A model generated the notes under the pieces. It made no database searches. It saw only the letters and a list, made by a program, of their open reading frames with translations, and was not told the DNA's origin. From positions 1 to 9,442 of the forward strand of contig JBFWQM010000210.1 in NCBI GenBank assembly GCA_050249455.1: DNA of 9,442 nucleotides. Reading direction: 5' to 3'. Position 1 is the first letter of the stretch, and each line of letters opens with the position of its first letter. Of this stretch, positions 1-7,841 are shown in pieces. A program made the translations under genes and the position numbers. Source of the stretch: JBFWQM01 sp050249455. GTDB taxonomy: Bacteria > Pseudomonadota > Alphaproteobacteria > MPNO01 > VGEU01.

Positions 1-1286
1 TGGCGCAATTCCTGTCCGGCGCCTACCGCGTGCCGGCGATCGCGGTCGAGGCGCTGGTCATGCTGTCGAACAAGACGCCGACCGGCACCTATCGCGGCCC
101 CGGCCGGTTCGAGGCGGATTTCTTCCGCGAGCGGTTGTTCGACCTCGTCGCCGCCGACCTCGGCATCGACCGGGTCGAGTTCCGCCGCCGCAACCTGCCG
201 TCCGCCGCGGAGATGCCCTACCGGCTGGCCGACATCGCGCCGGCGGCGCGCGGCGATGAACTCGACAGCGGCGACTACCAGGTGACCCTGGAGCGCTGCC
301 TCGCCGAGTTCGGCTGGGAGGAGAAGCAGAAGCTCAGCGGCAAGCTGATCGACGGGGTCTACCACGGCCTCGGCTTCGTCTGCTTCATCGAGGGCGGCGC
401 CGCCGGCCCCAGCGAGATGTCGCGCATGGTGCTCGAGGCGGACGGAACGATCTCGGTCTATGTCGGCTCGTCCTCGGTCGGCCAGGGGGTGGAGACCGCG
501 TTCTCCCAGATCGTCGCCGATGCGCTGCAGGTGCCGATCGAGAAGATCCGCGGCATCTTCCACGGCTCCACCGCGCATGTCCGCGAAGGCTACGGCTCGT
601 TCCACTCGCGCGCGGTCGTCATGGGCGGCTCGGCGATGCTGCTCGCCGCGGCGAAGCTGCTCGACGGCATCCGCGCCGCCGCCGCGGCGAAGCTCGGGTG
701 CGCGGCTGCCGACGTCGTGATCGAGGACGGCGAGCGCGCCACTGCCGGCGGCCGGTCGGTCGCTCTCGCCGACCTCGCCGGCGTGACCGCGGAAGGCGAA
801 TTCCACAACCACAAGCACACCTGGGCCTACGGCGCCCACGCCGCGCACGTCGCGGTCGACCCGGCCACCGGCGCAGTGCAGGTGGTCGACTACGCCGCCG
901 TGGAGGACGCCGGGCGCATCATCAATCCCAAGATGCTGCGCGGCCAGCTCTACGGCGCGGTGGCGCAGGGCCTCGGCGGCGTGTTCATGGAGCACTTCAC
1001 CTACGACGACCAGGGCCAGCCGCAGTCCACCACGCTCGCCGACTACGTGATGCCGACCGCCTGCGAGGTGCCGCGCATCAAGGCGGTGGTGCTGGAGGAC
1101 AGCCCGTCGCCGATCAACCCGCTCGGCGCCAAGGGCGCGGGCGAAGGCGGCATCATCCCGACCGGCGGCGTGATCGCCAACGCCATCGCCGACGCGCTGT
1201 CCTCGATCGGCGTCCAGCCGCACGACCTGCCGCTGTCGCCGCCGCGCGTGCTCAGGATGATCGAGGACGCGAAGGCCAAGGCGTAG
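1..1286 (+). CDS. Xanthine dehydrogenase/CoxL-family molybdopterin-binding large subunit, C-terminal part (5' truncated)
   Basis: This is the large catalytic subunit of a molybdenum hydroxylase, which hydroxylates an aldehyde or (hetero)aromatic carbon with water and passes electrons to separate FAD and 2Fe-2S subunits. The frame is open from base 3 (reading AQFLSGAYRVPAI), so the gene begins upstream; about 427 residues are present of a usual 750-800. Visible family features are a TYRGPGR motif at 87-107, a GQGVETAFSQIVADAL segment from about 481, and the GAKGAGEGG segment near 1125-1151, whose Glu (codon 1143-1145) matches the catalytic glutamate of the family. TYRGPGR aligns with the AYRGAGR loop of form II CoxL-like proteins rather than the AYxCSFR loop of true CO dehydrogenases, so CO oxidation is unlikely. 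The substrate is unknown. The stop is TAG at 1284-1286. The small and medium subunits are not in view and may lie upstream. Confidence 0.9.
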   Translation, partial: AQFLSGAYRVPAIAVEALVMLSNKTPTGTYRGPGRFEADFFRERLFDLVAADLGIDRVEFRRRNLPSAAEMPYRLADIAPAARGDELDSGDYQVTLERCLAEFGWEEKQKLSGKLIDGVYHGLGFVCFIEGGAAGPSEMSRMVLEADGTISVYVGSSSVGQGVETAFSQIVADALQVPIEKIRGIFHGSTAHVREGYGSFHSRAVVMGGSAMLLAAAKLLDGIRAAAAAKLGCAAADVVIEDGERATAGGRSVALADLAGVTAEGEFHNHKHTWAYGAHAAHVAVDPATGAVQVVDYAAVEDAGRIINPKMLRGQLYGAVAQGLGGVFMEHFTYDDQGQPQSTTLADYVMPTACEVPRIKAVVLEDSPSPINPLGAKGAGEGGIIPTGGVIANAIADALSSIGVQPHDLPLSPPRVLRMIEDAKAKA

Positions 1287-1319
1287 CGGCGGGGGATGCC
1301 GGCCGGGCTCTCCTGTCCA

Positions 1320-1346
1320 TAGGGGCGGGTTTCAAACCCGCCCCTA
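1320..1346. repeat. 27-nt palindrome between convergent genes (intergenic repeat, possible terminator)
   Basis: Thirteen-base arms (1320-1332 TAGGGGCGGGTTT and 1334-1346 AAACCCGCCCCTA) are exact reverse complements around a single C at 1333. The palindrome sits in the 72-bp gap between the molybdoenzyme stop (1286) and the uup stop (1359). It could fold as a hairpin in either transcript and act as a bidirectional terminator, but no U-tract follows on either side. Its form (high GC, perfect symmetry, intergenic) resembles dispersed palindromic repeats common in GC-rich bacterial genomes. That it is dispersed in this genome is inference. Confidence 0.75.
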
Positions 1347-1358
1347 CGGTCGCCGGTC

Positions 1359-3170
<1,812 letters not shown>

Positions 3171-3177
3171 GCCGCCG

Positions 3178-3205
3178 TTTACAGGGTCGGATGGGATGGG
3201 GGCAA
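3178..3205 (-). promoter_or_regulatory. Possible sigma-70-like promoter for uup (leaderless)
   Basis: Read on the minus strand, TTGCCC (3205-3200) and TGTAAA (3183-3178) are 16 nt apart, each matching four of six consensus bases. The -10 box ends 7 nt before the uup ATG, so a transcript would start at or within a base or two of the start codon. Together with the lack of a clear ribosome binding site this would fit a leaderless mRNA. The match is modest and unproven. Confidence 0.3.
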
Positions 3206-3236
3206 GGTGTCACTTCGAGCATCGACGCGGCGGCGG

Positions 3237-3349
3237 CACCCACCTCACCCGCTCGCTGCGCTCGCACCCTCTCCCCCCTGAAGGGCGGAGAGGGTAGTTT
3301 GCTCCCTCTCCGCCATTGGGGGCGGAGAGGGTTGGGGTGAGGTGGGGGT
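3237..3349. repeat. Composite intergenic repeat: two tandem hairpins within an outer inverted repeat
   Basis: The outer arms CCCACCTCACCC (3239-3250) and GGGTGAGGTGGG (3335-3346) are exact reverse complements. Inside are two hairpins: arms ACCCTCTCC 3266-3274 with GGAGAGGGT 3287-3295, and arms CCCTCTCCGCC 3304-3314 with GGCGGAGAGGG 3321-3331. The hairpins repeat each other with a 37-nt offset: CCCTCTCC at 3267 and 3304, and GGGCGGAGAGGGT at 3283 and 3320. The element fills about half of the gap between the divergent uup and ubiD-like starts, so it is not an ordinary terminator. It resembles the GC-rich mosaic palindromes scattered between genes of Alphaproteobacteria; copy number elsewhere in this genome cannot be seen from here. 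Confidence 0.8.
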
Positions 3350-3382
3350 ATCGCCACATCTGCCGACCGCTGCTTTTTGTTT

Positions 3383-3387
3383 GGGAG
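3383..3387 (+). promoter_or_regulatory. Ribosome binding site of the UbiD-family gene
   Basis: GGGAG at 3383-3387 lies 7 nt before the ATG at 3395. It decides the start in favour of this ATG over an in-frame TTG at 3377, which would add six residues and lacks an upstream purine-rich site. Confidence 0.7.
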
Positions 3388-3394
3388 CCCCGCC

Positions 3395-5005
3395 ATGCCA
3401 TACGCCGACCTGCGCGCCTACCTCGATTCGCTGACCCAGCGCGGGCTGCTGCACGTGGTGGACGAGCCGGTCAGCAAGGACACCGAGCTGGTGCCGCTGG
3501 TGCGCCTGCAGTTCCGCGGCCTGCCGGAGCCGCAGCGCAAGGCGTTCTGGTTCAGGAACGTCACCGACTCGCGCGGCAGGACGTTCGAGGGCTCGGTCGT
3601 GCTCGGCTCGCTCGGCAGCTCGCGCATCATCTACGGCGCGGCGATGGGCGCCGAGCCCGACGAGATCGGCAGGAAGTGGGCCAGCGTCCATGGCAACCAC
3701 GTCGCGCCGCGCAAGGTGTCGCGCGACCAGGCGCCGGTGAAGGAGATCGTCGTGCGCGCGCCTGACCTGGGCGAGGGCATCGACCGCTTCCCGCACCTCG
3801 TCTCCACCCCCGGCTTCGACCCGGCGCCGTTCATCACCGCCGGCGTCTGGGTGACGCGCGACCCGGAGACCGGGGCCTACAACCTCGGCATCTACCGCGG
3901 CATGATCAAGGCGCCCGACCGCATCGGCTGCGCTACCGACGTGCCTACCCAGCACCTCGCCATCCAGTGGGAGAAGGCGCGGCGGATGGGCCGGCACCTG
4001 GAGGCCGCGATCTTCATCGGCGGGCCGCCGGCGCTCCTTCTCGCCGCGGCCAGCAAGGTGCCCTACGGCGTGGACGAGTACGGCGTTGCCGGCGCGCTCA
4101 ACGGCGCGGCGATCGACGTGGTGCCGGCCGAGACGTTCGACGCCTTGGTGCCCGCCGCCGCCGAGCTCGTCATCGAGGGCCGCATCCGCACCGACATCCT
4201 GGAGCCGGAGGCGCCGTTCGGCGAGGCGAGCGGCTATCTCGGCCCGCGCAAGATGGAGAAGGTGTTCGAGGTCACCGCCATCACCCACCGCCGCGCCCCG
4301 ATCTACCAGGGCATCATCAGCGAGTTCCCGCCCTCGGAGAGCACGGTGATGCGCAAGGCGGCGTTCGACGCGATCTACCTGCGCCACCTGCGCGACGCCT
4401 GCAACATCCCGTGCGTGACCCAGGTCGCGTGCCACGAGATGGCGAGCTGCAACATGATGTTCGTCATCCAGCTCGACCGCCCGACTTTGGGCCAGCCGTG
4501 GCAGGCGTTGCGCGCCGCCGCCGCGTTCGACGCCTCGCTGGGCAAGATCTTCGTCGCGGTCGATGCCGACGTCGACCCCGACTCGATGGATTCGGTGCTG
4601 TGGGCGCTGTCCTACGCCATGCAGCCGCACCGCGACGCGGAGATCATCCGCGGCAAGGTGCCCCGGCTCGACCCGTCGATCACGCCGTCCGACGACGACC
4701 GGCAATACGCCTACCCGGACGGCGCCGGCTCGTCGGCGCTGCTGATCAACGCCTGCCGCGAGCATCCCTACCTGCCGGTGTCGCTGCCGCGCCGGGACTT
4801 CATGGAGGCGGCGCGGTCGCGCTGGGCCGCGCTCGGCCTGCCGGCGCTCGACCTCAAGGCGCCGTGGCACGGCTATCCGCTCAGCGCGTGGACGGAGGAG
4901 AACGCCGGCGAGGCGGAGCTCGCGGTGACGGGACGGTATTTCGAGACGGGGGAGAAGCTGGTCGGGCGAAGGACGACGCCGGACGGGAAGCCTTTGAAGG
5001 GATAG
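3395..5005 (+). CDS. UbiD-family prenylated-FMN-dependent (de)carboxylase
   Basis: A 536-residue member of the UbiD family, which uses prenylated FMN for reversible non-oxidative decarboxylation of aromatic, heteroaromatic or alpha,beta-unsaturated acids. The motif NLGIYR is at 163-168 and EAPFGE at 272-277. This gives R168, E272 and E277 as the Arg-Glu-Glu catalytic set; the R-to-E spacing of 104 residues equals that recalled for Aspergillus Fdc1 (R173, E277, E282). N163, H187 and E228 stand where Fdc1 has its metal/cofactor ligands N168, H191 and E233. A later segment reading VDADVDPDSMDSVLWAL is also typical of the family. The length suits UbiD and aromatic-acid decarboxylase subfamilies; no membrane segment or signal is seen. 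UbiX, which makes the cofactor, is not in the window. Context suggests a catabolic rather than ubiquinone role, but the substrate is unknown. Stop is TAG at 5003-5005. Confidence 0.92.
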   Translation: MPYADLRAYLDSLTQRGLLHVVDEPVSKDTELVPLVRLQFRGLPEPQRKAFWFRNVTDSRGRTFEGSVVLGSLGSSRIIYGAAMGAEPDEIGRKWASVHGNHVAPRKVSRDQAPVKEIVVRAPDLGEGIDRFPHLVSTPGFDPAPFITAGVWVTRDPETGAYNLGIYRGMIKAPDRIGCATDVPTQHLAIQWEKARRMGRHLEAAIFIGGPPALLLAAASKVPYGVDEYGVAGALNGAAIDVVPAETFDALVPAAAELVIEGRIRTDILEPEAPFGEASGYLGPRKMEKVFEVTAITHRRAPIYQGIISEFPPSESTVMRKAAFDAIYLRHLRDACNIPCVTQVACHEMASCNMMFVIQLDRPTLGQPWQALRAAAAFDASLGKIFVAVDADVDPDSMDSVLWALSYAMQPHRDAEIIRGKVPRLDPSITPSDDDRQYAYPDGAGSSALLINACREHPYLPVSLPRRDFMEAARSRWAALGLPALDLKAPWHGYPLSAWTEENAGEAELAVTGRYFETGEKLVGRRTTPDGKPLKG

Positions 5006-5023
5006 ACCGCCTCCGTCTGAGAC

Positions 5024-5061
5024 GCCCCCTCCCCCAACCCCCTCCCGCGAGGGGAGGGGGC
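5024..5061. terminator. GC-rich hairpin between convergent genes, candidate bidirectional terminator or repeat
   Basis: Two mutually exclusive stems share one right arm. A local stem pairs CCCCCTCCC (5038-5046) with GGGAGGGGG (5052-5060) around a five-base loop. A longer alternative pairs GCCCCCTCCCC (5024-5034) with GGGGAGGGGGC (5051-5061). The element is in the 88-bp gap between the UbiD-like stop (5005) and the tetR stop (5094), a natural place to end both transcripts. No T-run follows on either strand, so termination by this hairpin is inferred; it may simply be another dispersed repeat. Confidence 0.55.
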
Positions 5062-5093
5062 CTCACCGCGCGAAAAGCCAGCCCCCTGAAGCC

Positions 5094-5738
5094 CTACCGC
5101 CGCAACCCCTCCACCAATATCCCCAGCGTCCGCCGCAGCCGGCGCAGCCCGGCGTCAGGATCGGGGCGCGAATCCATCAGCCAGCGGCGGACCTCGGCCT
5201 GGAAGATGCCGAACACGAGCTGCGCCACCGCGCGGTCGCCGGCGTGGCCGGCGAGCTCGCCGTCGTCGCGCGCGGCGCGCAGCAGCGCGGCGATCTCGTC
5301 CACGATCGCCTCGCGGCCGTCGTTGAAGCGGCCGGCCTGCTTGCCGTCGGAATAGAACGTCAGCTCGCGCAGCACGTAGCGCATGAACACCGGCTCCTCG
5401 GCGAAGAACCGGTAGTAGGGCGCGAAGCCGGCGACGACCCGGTCGCGGAAGCTGCGGCCGGGCGGCGGCGCGGCGAAGGCGGCCCGCGTCAGCCGCTCCT
5501 GCTCGTCGTTGTAGATCAGGAACAGGAGGTCGCGCTTGTTCGAGGCGTACATGAACAGCGTGCCGAGCCCGACGTCGGCGCGCCGCGCGATCTCGCGCAT
5601 CGTCGCCTCGTCGTAGCCCTTGTCCAGGAACAGCGCGCGCGCCGCCGCCTTGATCCGGCGCAGCTTGTCGCGCTTGTTCGCCTCGCGCCGGCCGAGCGGC
5701 GCCTCTTCCGCTTCCGCCGACGGCCGCTGCGATTCCAT
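5094..5738 (-). CDS. TetR-family transcriptional regulator
   Basis: A 214-residue regulator with an N-terminal TetR helix-turn-helix at about residues 27-72, including the core TMREIARRADVGLGTLFMY and the following NKRDLL. The first 25 residues are polar and charged. The variable C-terminal half (about 90-210) is the ligand-binding and dimerisation domain, rich in Arg, Phe and Tyr; its ligand cannot be predicted. The ATG at 5736-5738 lies 8 nt after the stop of the upstream monooxygenase gene, so the two are almost surely co-transcribed. Its ribosome site is weak (a GAG near -10), consistent with translational coupling. By its position it is the likely repressor of its own operon and of the divergent SDR-ligase operon. 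Stop is TAG at 5094-5096. Confidence 0.92.
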   Translation of the reverse strand: MESQRPSAEAEEAPLGRREANKRDKLRRIKAAARALFLDKGYDEATMREIARRADVGLGTLFMYASNKRDLLFLIYNDEQERLTRAAFAAPPPGRSFRDRVVAGFAPYYRFFAEEPVFMRYVLRELTFYSDGKQAGRFNDGREAIVDEIAALLRAARDDGELAGHAGDRAVAQLVFGIFQAEVRRWLMDSRPDPDAGLRRLRRTLGILVEGLRR

Positions 5739-5746
5739 CAACCGGC

Positions 5747-6958
5747 TCAGAACTGCATCGGGCCCGCCGGCAGGCCGGCGGCGACCCGGCCGTAGAGCGA
5801 TCCGACGGCGTCGTAGTTCAGGCTGATGTGCTGGCCGCCGGCATGGACGTCGCGCCACGCCCGCTGCAGCCGGTCGAAGCCGGGGGCATCGGGGCCGCCG
5901 TGCGCCTCGTACAGCAGGTCCACCGCGCGCATGCACAACGTGGCGGCGTAGCCGAGATGGCCCTTGTTCGCCGCGCGCCGGTCCTGCGACAGCACGCCGC
6001 CCGCGGCAACCTCGTCCATGATGCGCCGGCAATCCTCCAGCACCAGCGCGCGCGCGGCGTCGAACGCGCACACCGCCTCGCCGATCCGGCGCTCGACGAT
6101 CTGGGAATCGATCCCCGTCCCGGCGGGGCCGAGCGGCGCGCCGTCGTCGCGGCGGCGTGCCGACTGCAGGAAGGTCTCCACCGCGCCCTGCGCCATGCCC
6201 AGCACCGCCGCGCACAGGCAGATGGTGATGGCAGCGAAGAACGGGATGCGGAACAGCGGCCCGGGGTTGATCGCCGCGCCCGGCGGCGCGCCGGAAAGCG
6301 CGTCCTGCTGCGTCAGCAGCCGGTGCGCCGGCACGAAGACGTCCTTCAGGATCACGTTCTTGCTGCCGGTGCCGCGCAGGCCCAGCACGTGCCAGTTGTC
6401 CTCCACCGTGAAGTCCGACTTGGGCACCAGGATGTAGCCGCCGCCGGTCGGCGCGGCGTCCGGCGCGTCGGCGGTGCGCGCGCCCAGGACCATCCACTGC
6501 ACGCGGTCGACGCCGCTGCAGAACAGCCACGTGCCGCTGATCCGCCAGCCGCCCGCCACCGCCACCGCGGTGCCGCCCGGCGCGTAGGACGACGCGGCGA
6601 GGGCGCGCGCATCGGCGCCCCACACATCCTCCTGCGCCTTGGGATGGAACATGCCGATCTGCCACTGGTGCTGCGCGGCGGTGGTGAATATCCAGCCCGT
6701 CGAGCCGCAGCCCGCCGCCACCTCCATGCCGACCCGCACGAAGGTGTCGAGCCCGTGCTCCAGCCCGCCATGGCACTTCGGCTGGATGACCCGGTAGAGG
6801 CCGGCGTCGAGCATCTCCGCCACGCTCGCCGCCGGCACCTGGCGCATCTCGTCGGCCTCGGCCTGGCGGGCGGCGAGCCGCGGCGCCAGCGCGCGGGCGC
6901 GCGCCACCAGCTCGTCGGGCGTCACGTCGGGGGCAAGGGCGACGGCAGCGGTCATCAT
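5747..6958 (-). CDS. Group D flavin-dependent monooxygenase, oxygenase component (acyl-CoA dehydrogenase fold)
   Basis: A 403-residue protein of the acyl-CoA dehydrogenase fold that resembles two-component hydroxylases (HpaH/C2, HsaA) rather than true acyl-CoA dehydrogenases. Signs are SGTWLFCSG (141-149), the DNWHVLGLRGTGSKNV segment mid-protein, and the C-terminal DVHAGGQHISLN. H97, S123, S148 and H377 align by spacing with H120, S146, S171 and H396 of Acinetobacter p-hydroxyphenylacetate hydroxylase C2, where they hold the phenolic substrate and the C4a-(hydro)peroxyflavin (numbers recalled from the literature). H97 to S123 is 26 residues and H97 to S148 is 51 in both. The acyl-CoA dehydrogenase catalytic Glu was not identified. 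The enzyme would need a separate flavin reductase, not seen here. Tandem ATGs lie at 6958 and 6955; GAGG stands 3 nt from the first and 6 nt from the second, so the second may be used. Stop is TGA at 5747-5749. Confidence 0.87.
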   Translation of the reverse strand: MMTAAVALAPDVTPDELVARARALAPRLAARQAEADEMRQVPAASVAEMLDAGLYRVIQPKCHGGLEHGLDTFVRVGMEVAAGCGSTGWIFTTAAQHQWQIGMFHPKAQEDVWGADARALAASSYAPGGTAVAVAGGWRISGTWLFCSGVDRVQWMVLGARTADAPDAAPTGGGYILVPKSDFTVEDNWHVLGLRGTGSKNVILKDVFVPAHRLLTQQDALSGAPPGAAINPGPLFRIPFFAAITICLCAAVLGMAQGAVETFLQSARRRDDGAPLGPAGTGIDSQIVERRIGEAVCAFDAARALVLEDCRRIMDEVAAGGVLSQDRRAANKGHLGYAATLCMRAVDLLYEAHGGPDAPGFDRLQRAWRDVHAGGQHISLNYDAVGSLYGRVAAGLPAGPMQF

Positions 6959-7004
6959 CGGCCTCGTGCTGTTGGCGCGCGCGCATCATTGCATCGCGGG
7001 CGGC

Positions 7005-7032
7005 TTGACACAATCCCGAACACGTTCATAAT
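7005..7032 (+). promoter_or_regulatory. Sigma-70-like promoter of the SDR-ligase operon
   Basis: A consensus -35 TTGACA at 7005-7010 and CATAAT at 7027-7032 (five of six) are separated by 16 nt. The start of transcription would be about 7039, giving a short leader before the ATG at 7061. This AT-rich patch stands out from the surrounding GC-rich sequence. It lies in the 102-bp gap shared with the divergent monooxygenase-tetR operon, where a TetR protein would be expected to act. Confidence 0.75.
7018..7027. promoter_or_regulatory. Weak candidate operator within the promoter spacer
   Basis: GAAC-AC-GTTC is a 4+4 inverted repeat in the spacer between the -35 and -10 boxes, touching the first base of the -10. 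A repressor bound here would block the promoter. The arms are short and could occur by chance; GCATC is also repeated directly at 6983-6987 and 6991-6995. Confidence 0.25.
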
Positions 7033-7049
7033 TCGCGGCAATCCAACCT

Positions 7050-7055
7050 GGGAGG
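7050..7055 (+). promoter_or_regulatory. Ribosome binding site of the SDR gene
   Basis: GGGAGG at 7050-7055 is 5 nt before the ATG at 7061. It fixes that ATG as the start although the frame stays open far upstream. Confidence 0.75.
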
Positions 7056-7060
7056 CTCGG

Positions 7061-7825
7061 ATGGCCGCACGCAACGGCAAGGCCGCGCTGGTCACCGGCG
7101 CCGCGACCGGCATCGGCCGCGCCGCCGCGATCGCGCTCGCCAAGGCGGGCTACGACGTGGCGGTGAACTACAGCCGAAATGCCGACGGCGCCGCGGCGGT
7201 CGTGCAGGCCTGTACCGCGGAGGGCGTGAAGGCGGTCGGCATCCGCGCCGACGTCGCCGACGATCCGGCGGTGCGCGCGATGGCCGACGAGGTGAAGCGC
7301 ACGTTCGGCCGCCTCGACGTCCTGATCAACAACGCCGGCATCACGATGGAGACGCCGCCGCGCGACCTCGACGGCATCGACGTCGAGCAATGGCGGCGGG
7401 TGTTCGACGTCAACGTGCTCGGCATCGTCCTGGTGTCGCGCGCGGTCGCGCCGATGCTGCGCGCGGCCACGGGCTGCATCGTCAACACCTGCTCGATCGC
7501 CGGCCTGCGGCCGGCGGCGCAGCCGCTGGCCTACGCCGCCAGCAAGGCGTCGGTCGCCAACCTGACGCGCACCCTGGCCGCCGCGCTGGGGCCGGAGATC
7601 CGGGTCAACGCGGTGGCGCCGGGCTGGATCGCGGGCGACTGGATGGAGCGGACCCTGGGCGACAACTACGACCGGCTGATGGAACGCCGCGCCAAGCAGA
7701 CGCCGCTGCGGCGCAACGTGACGTTCGAGGACGTCGCCGATTCGATGATGGCGCTGGTCGAGCACAACAAGTGCGTCGCCGGCGAGATCGTCATCGTCGA
7801 CGGCGGCTTCGCCAACATCACCTGA
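7061..7825 (+). CDS. Short-chain dehydrogenase/reductase (classical SDR, FabG-like)
   Basis: A 254-residue classical SDR of the usual length, a cytosolic NAD(P)-dependent oxidoreductase. The cofactor-binding TGAATGIG is at 12-19, NNAG at 90-93, and the catalytic set is S145, Y158 and K162, with the motif YAASK and the usual 13-residue Ser-Tyr spacing. The C-terminal VDGG is the usual end of FabG-like members. An Arg after the second beta strand (NYSRN) leans towards NADPH, but this is a weak guide. The substrate is unknown; FabG-like SDRs in catabolic operons reduce keto groups or oxidise dihydrodiols and hydroxyacyl intermediates. It is the first gene of the operon driven by the promoter at 7005-7032 and is followed after 16 nt by the aryl-AMP ligase. 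Stop is TGA at 7823-7825. Confidence 0.93.
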   Translation: MAARNGKAALVTGAATGIGRAAAIALAKAGYDVAVNYSRNADGAAAVVQACTAEGVKAVGIRADVADDPAVRAMADEVKRTFGRLDVLINNAGITMETPPRDLDGIDVEQWRRVFDVNVLGIVLVSRAVAPMLRAATGCIVNTCSIAGLRPAAQPLAYAASKASVANLTRTLAAALGPEIRVNAVAPGWIAGDWMERTLGDNYDRLMERRAKQTPLRRNVTFEDVADSMMALVEHNKCVAGEIVIVDGGFANIT

Positions 7826-7827
7826 AC

Positions 7828-7835
7828 GGGGAGGG
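7828..7835 (+). promoter_or_regulatory. Ribosome binding site of the ligase gene
   Basis: GGGGAGGG at 7828-7835 is 6 nt before the ATG at 7842 and begins 3 nt after the SDR stop. It supports co-transcription and this start codon. Confidence 0.75.
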
Positions 7836-7841
7836 CGCAGC

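Noticed and set aside
1..1286. Carbon monoxide dehydrogenase (form I CoxL)
   Set aside because: The AYxCSFR loop with its active-site Cys is absent; the loop is TYRGPGR.
3237..3349. CRISPR array
   Set aside because: There are only two repeated units, they are self-complementary hairpins, and there are no spacer-like unique segments of regular length.
3245..4870. 541-codon open frame on the minus strand opposite the UbiD gene
   Set aside because: It is an antisense shadow of a complete UbiD enzyme, and its start region and end have no gene-like context.
5094..7013. Apparent 639-residue protein joining tetR to upstream sequence
   Set aside because: Only the last 214 residues are TetR. The upstream part is the wrong frame of the monooxygenase gene, so this is frame read-through, not a fusion.
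5828..7825. Apparent 665-residue protein ending in the SDR
   Set aside because: The upstream part is antisense to the monooxygenase. A promoter and ribosome site place the SDR start at 7061.
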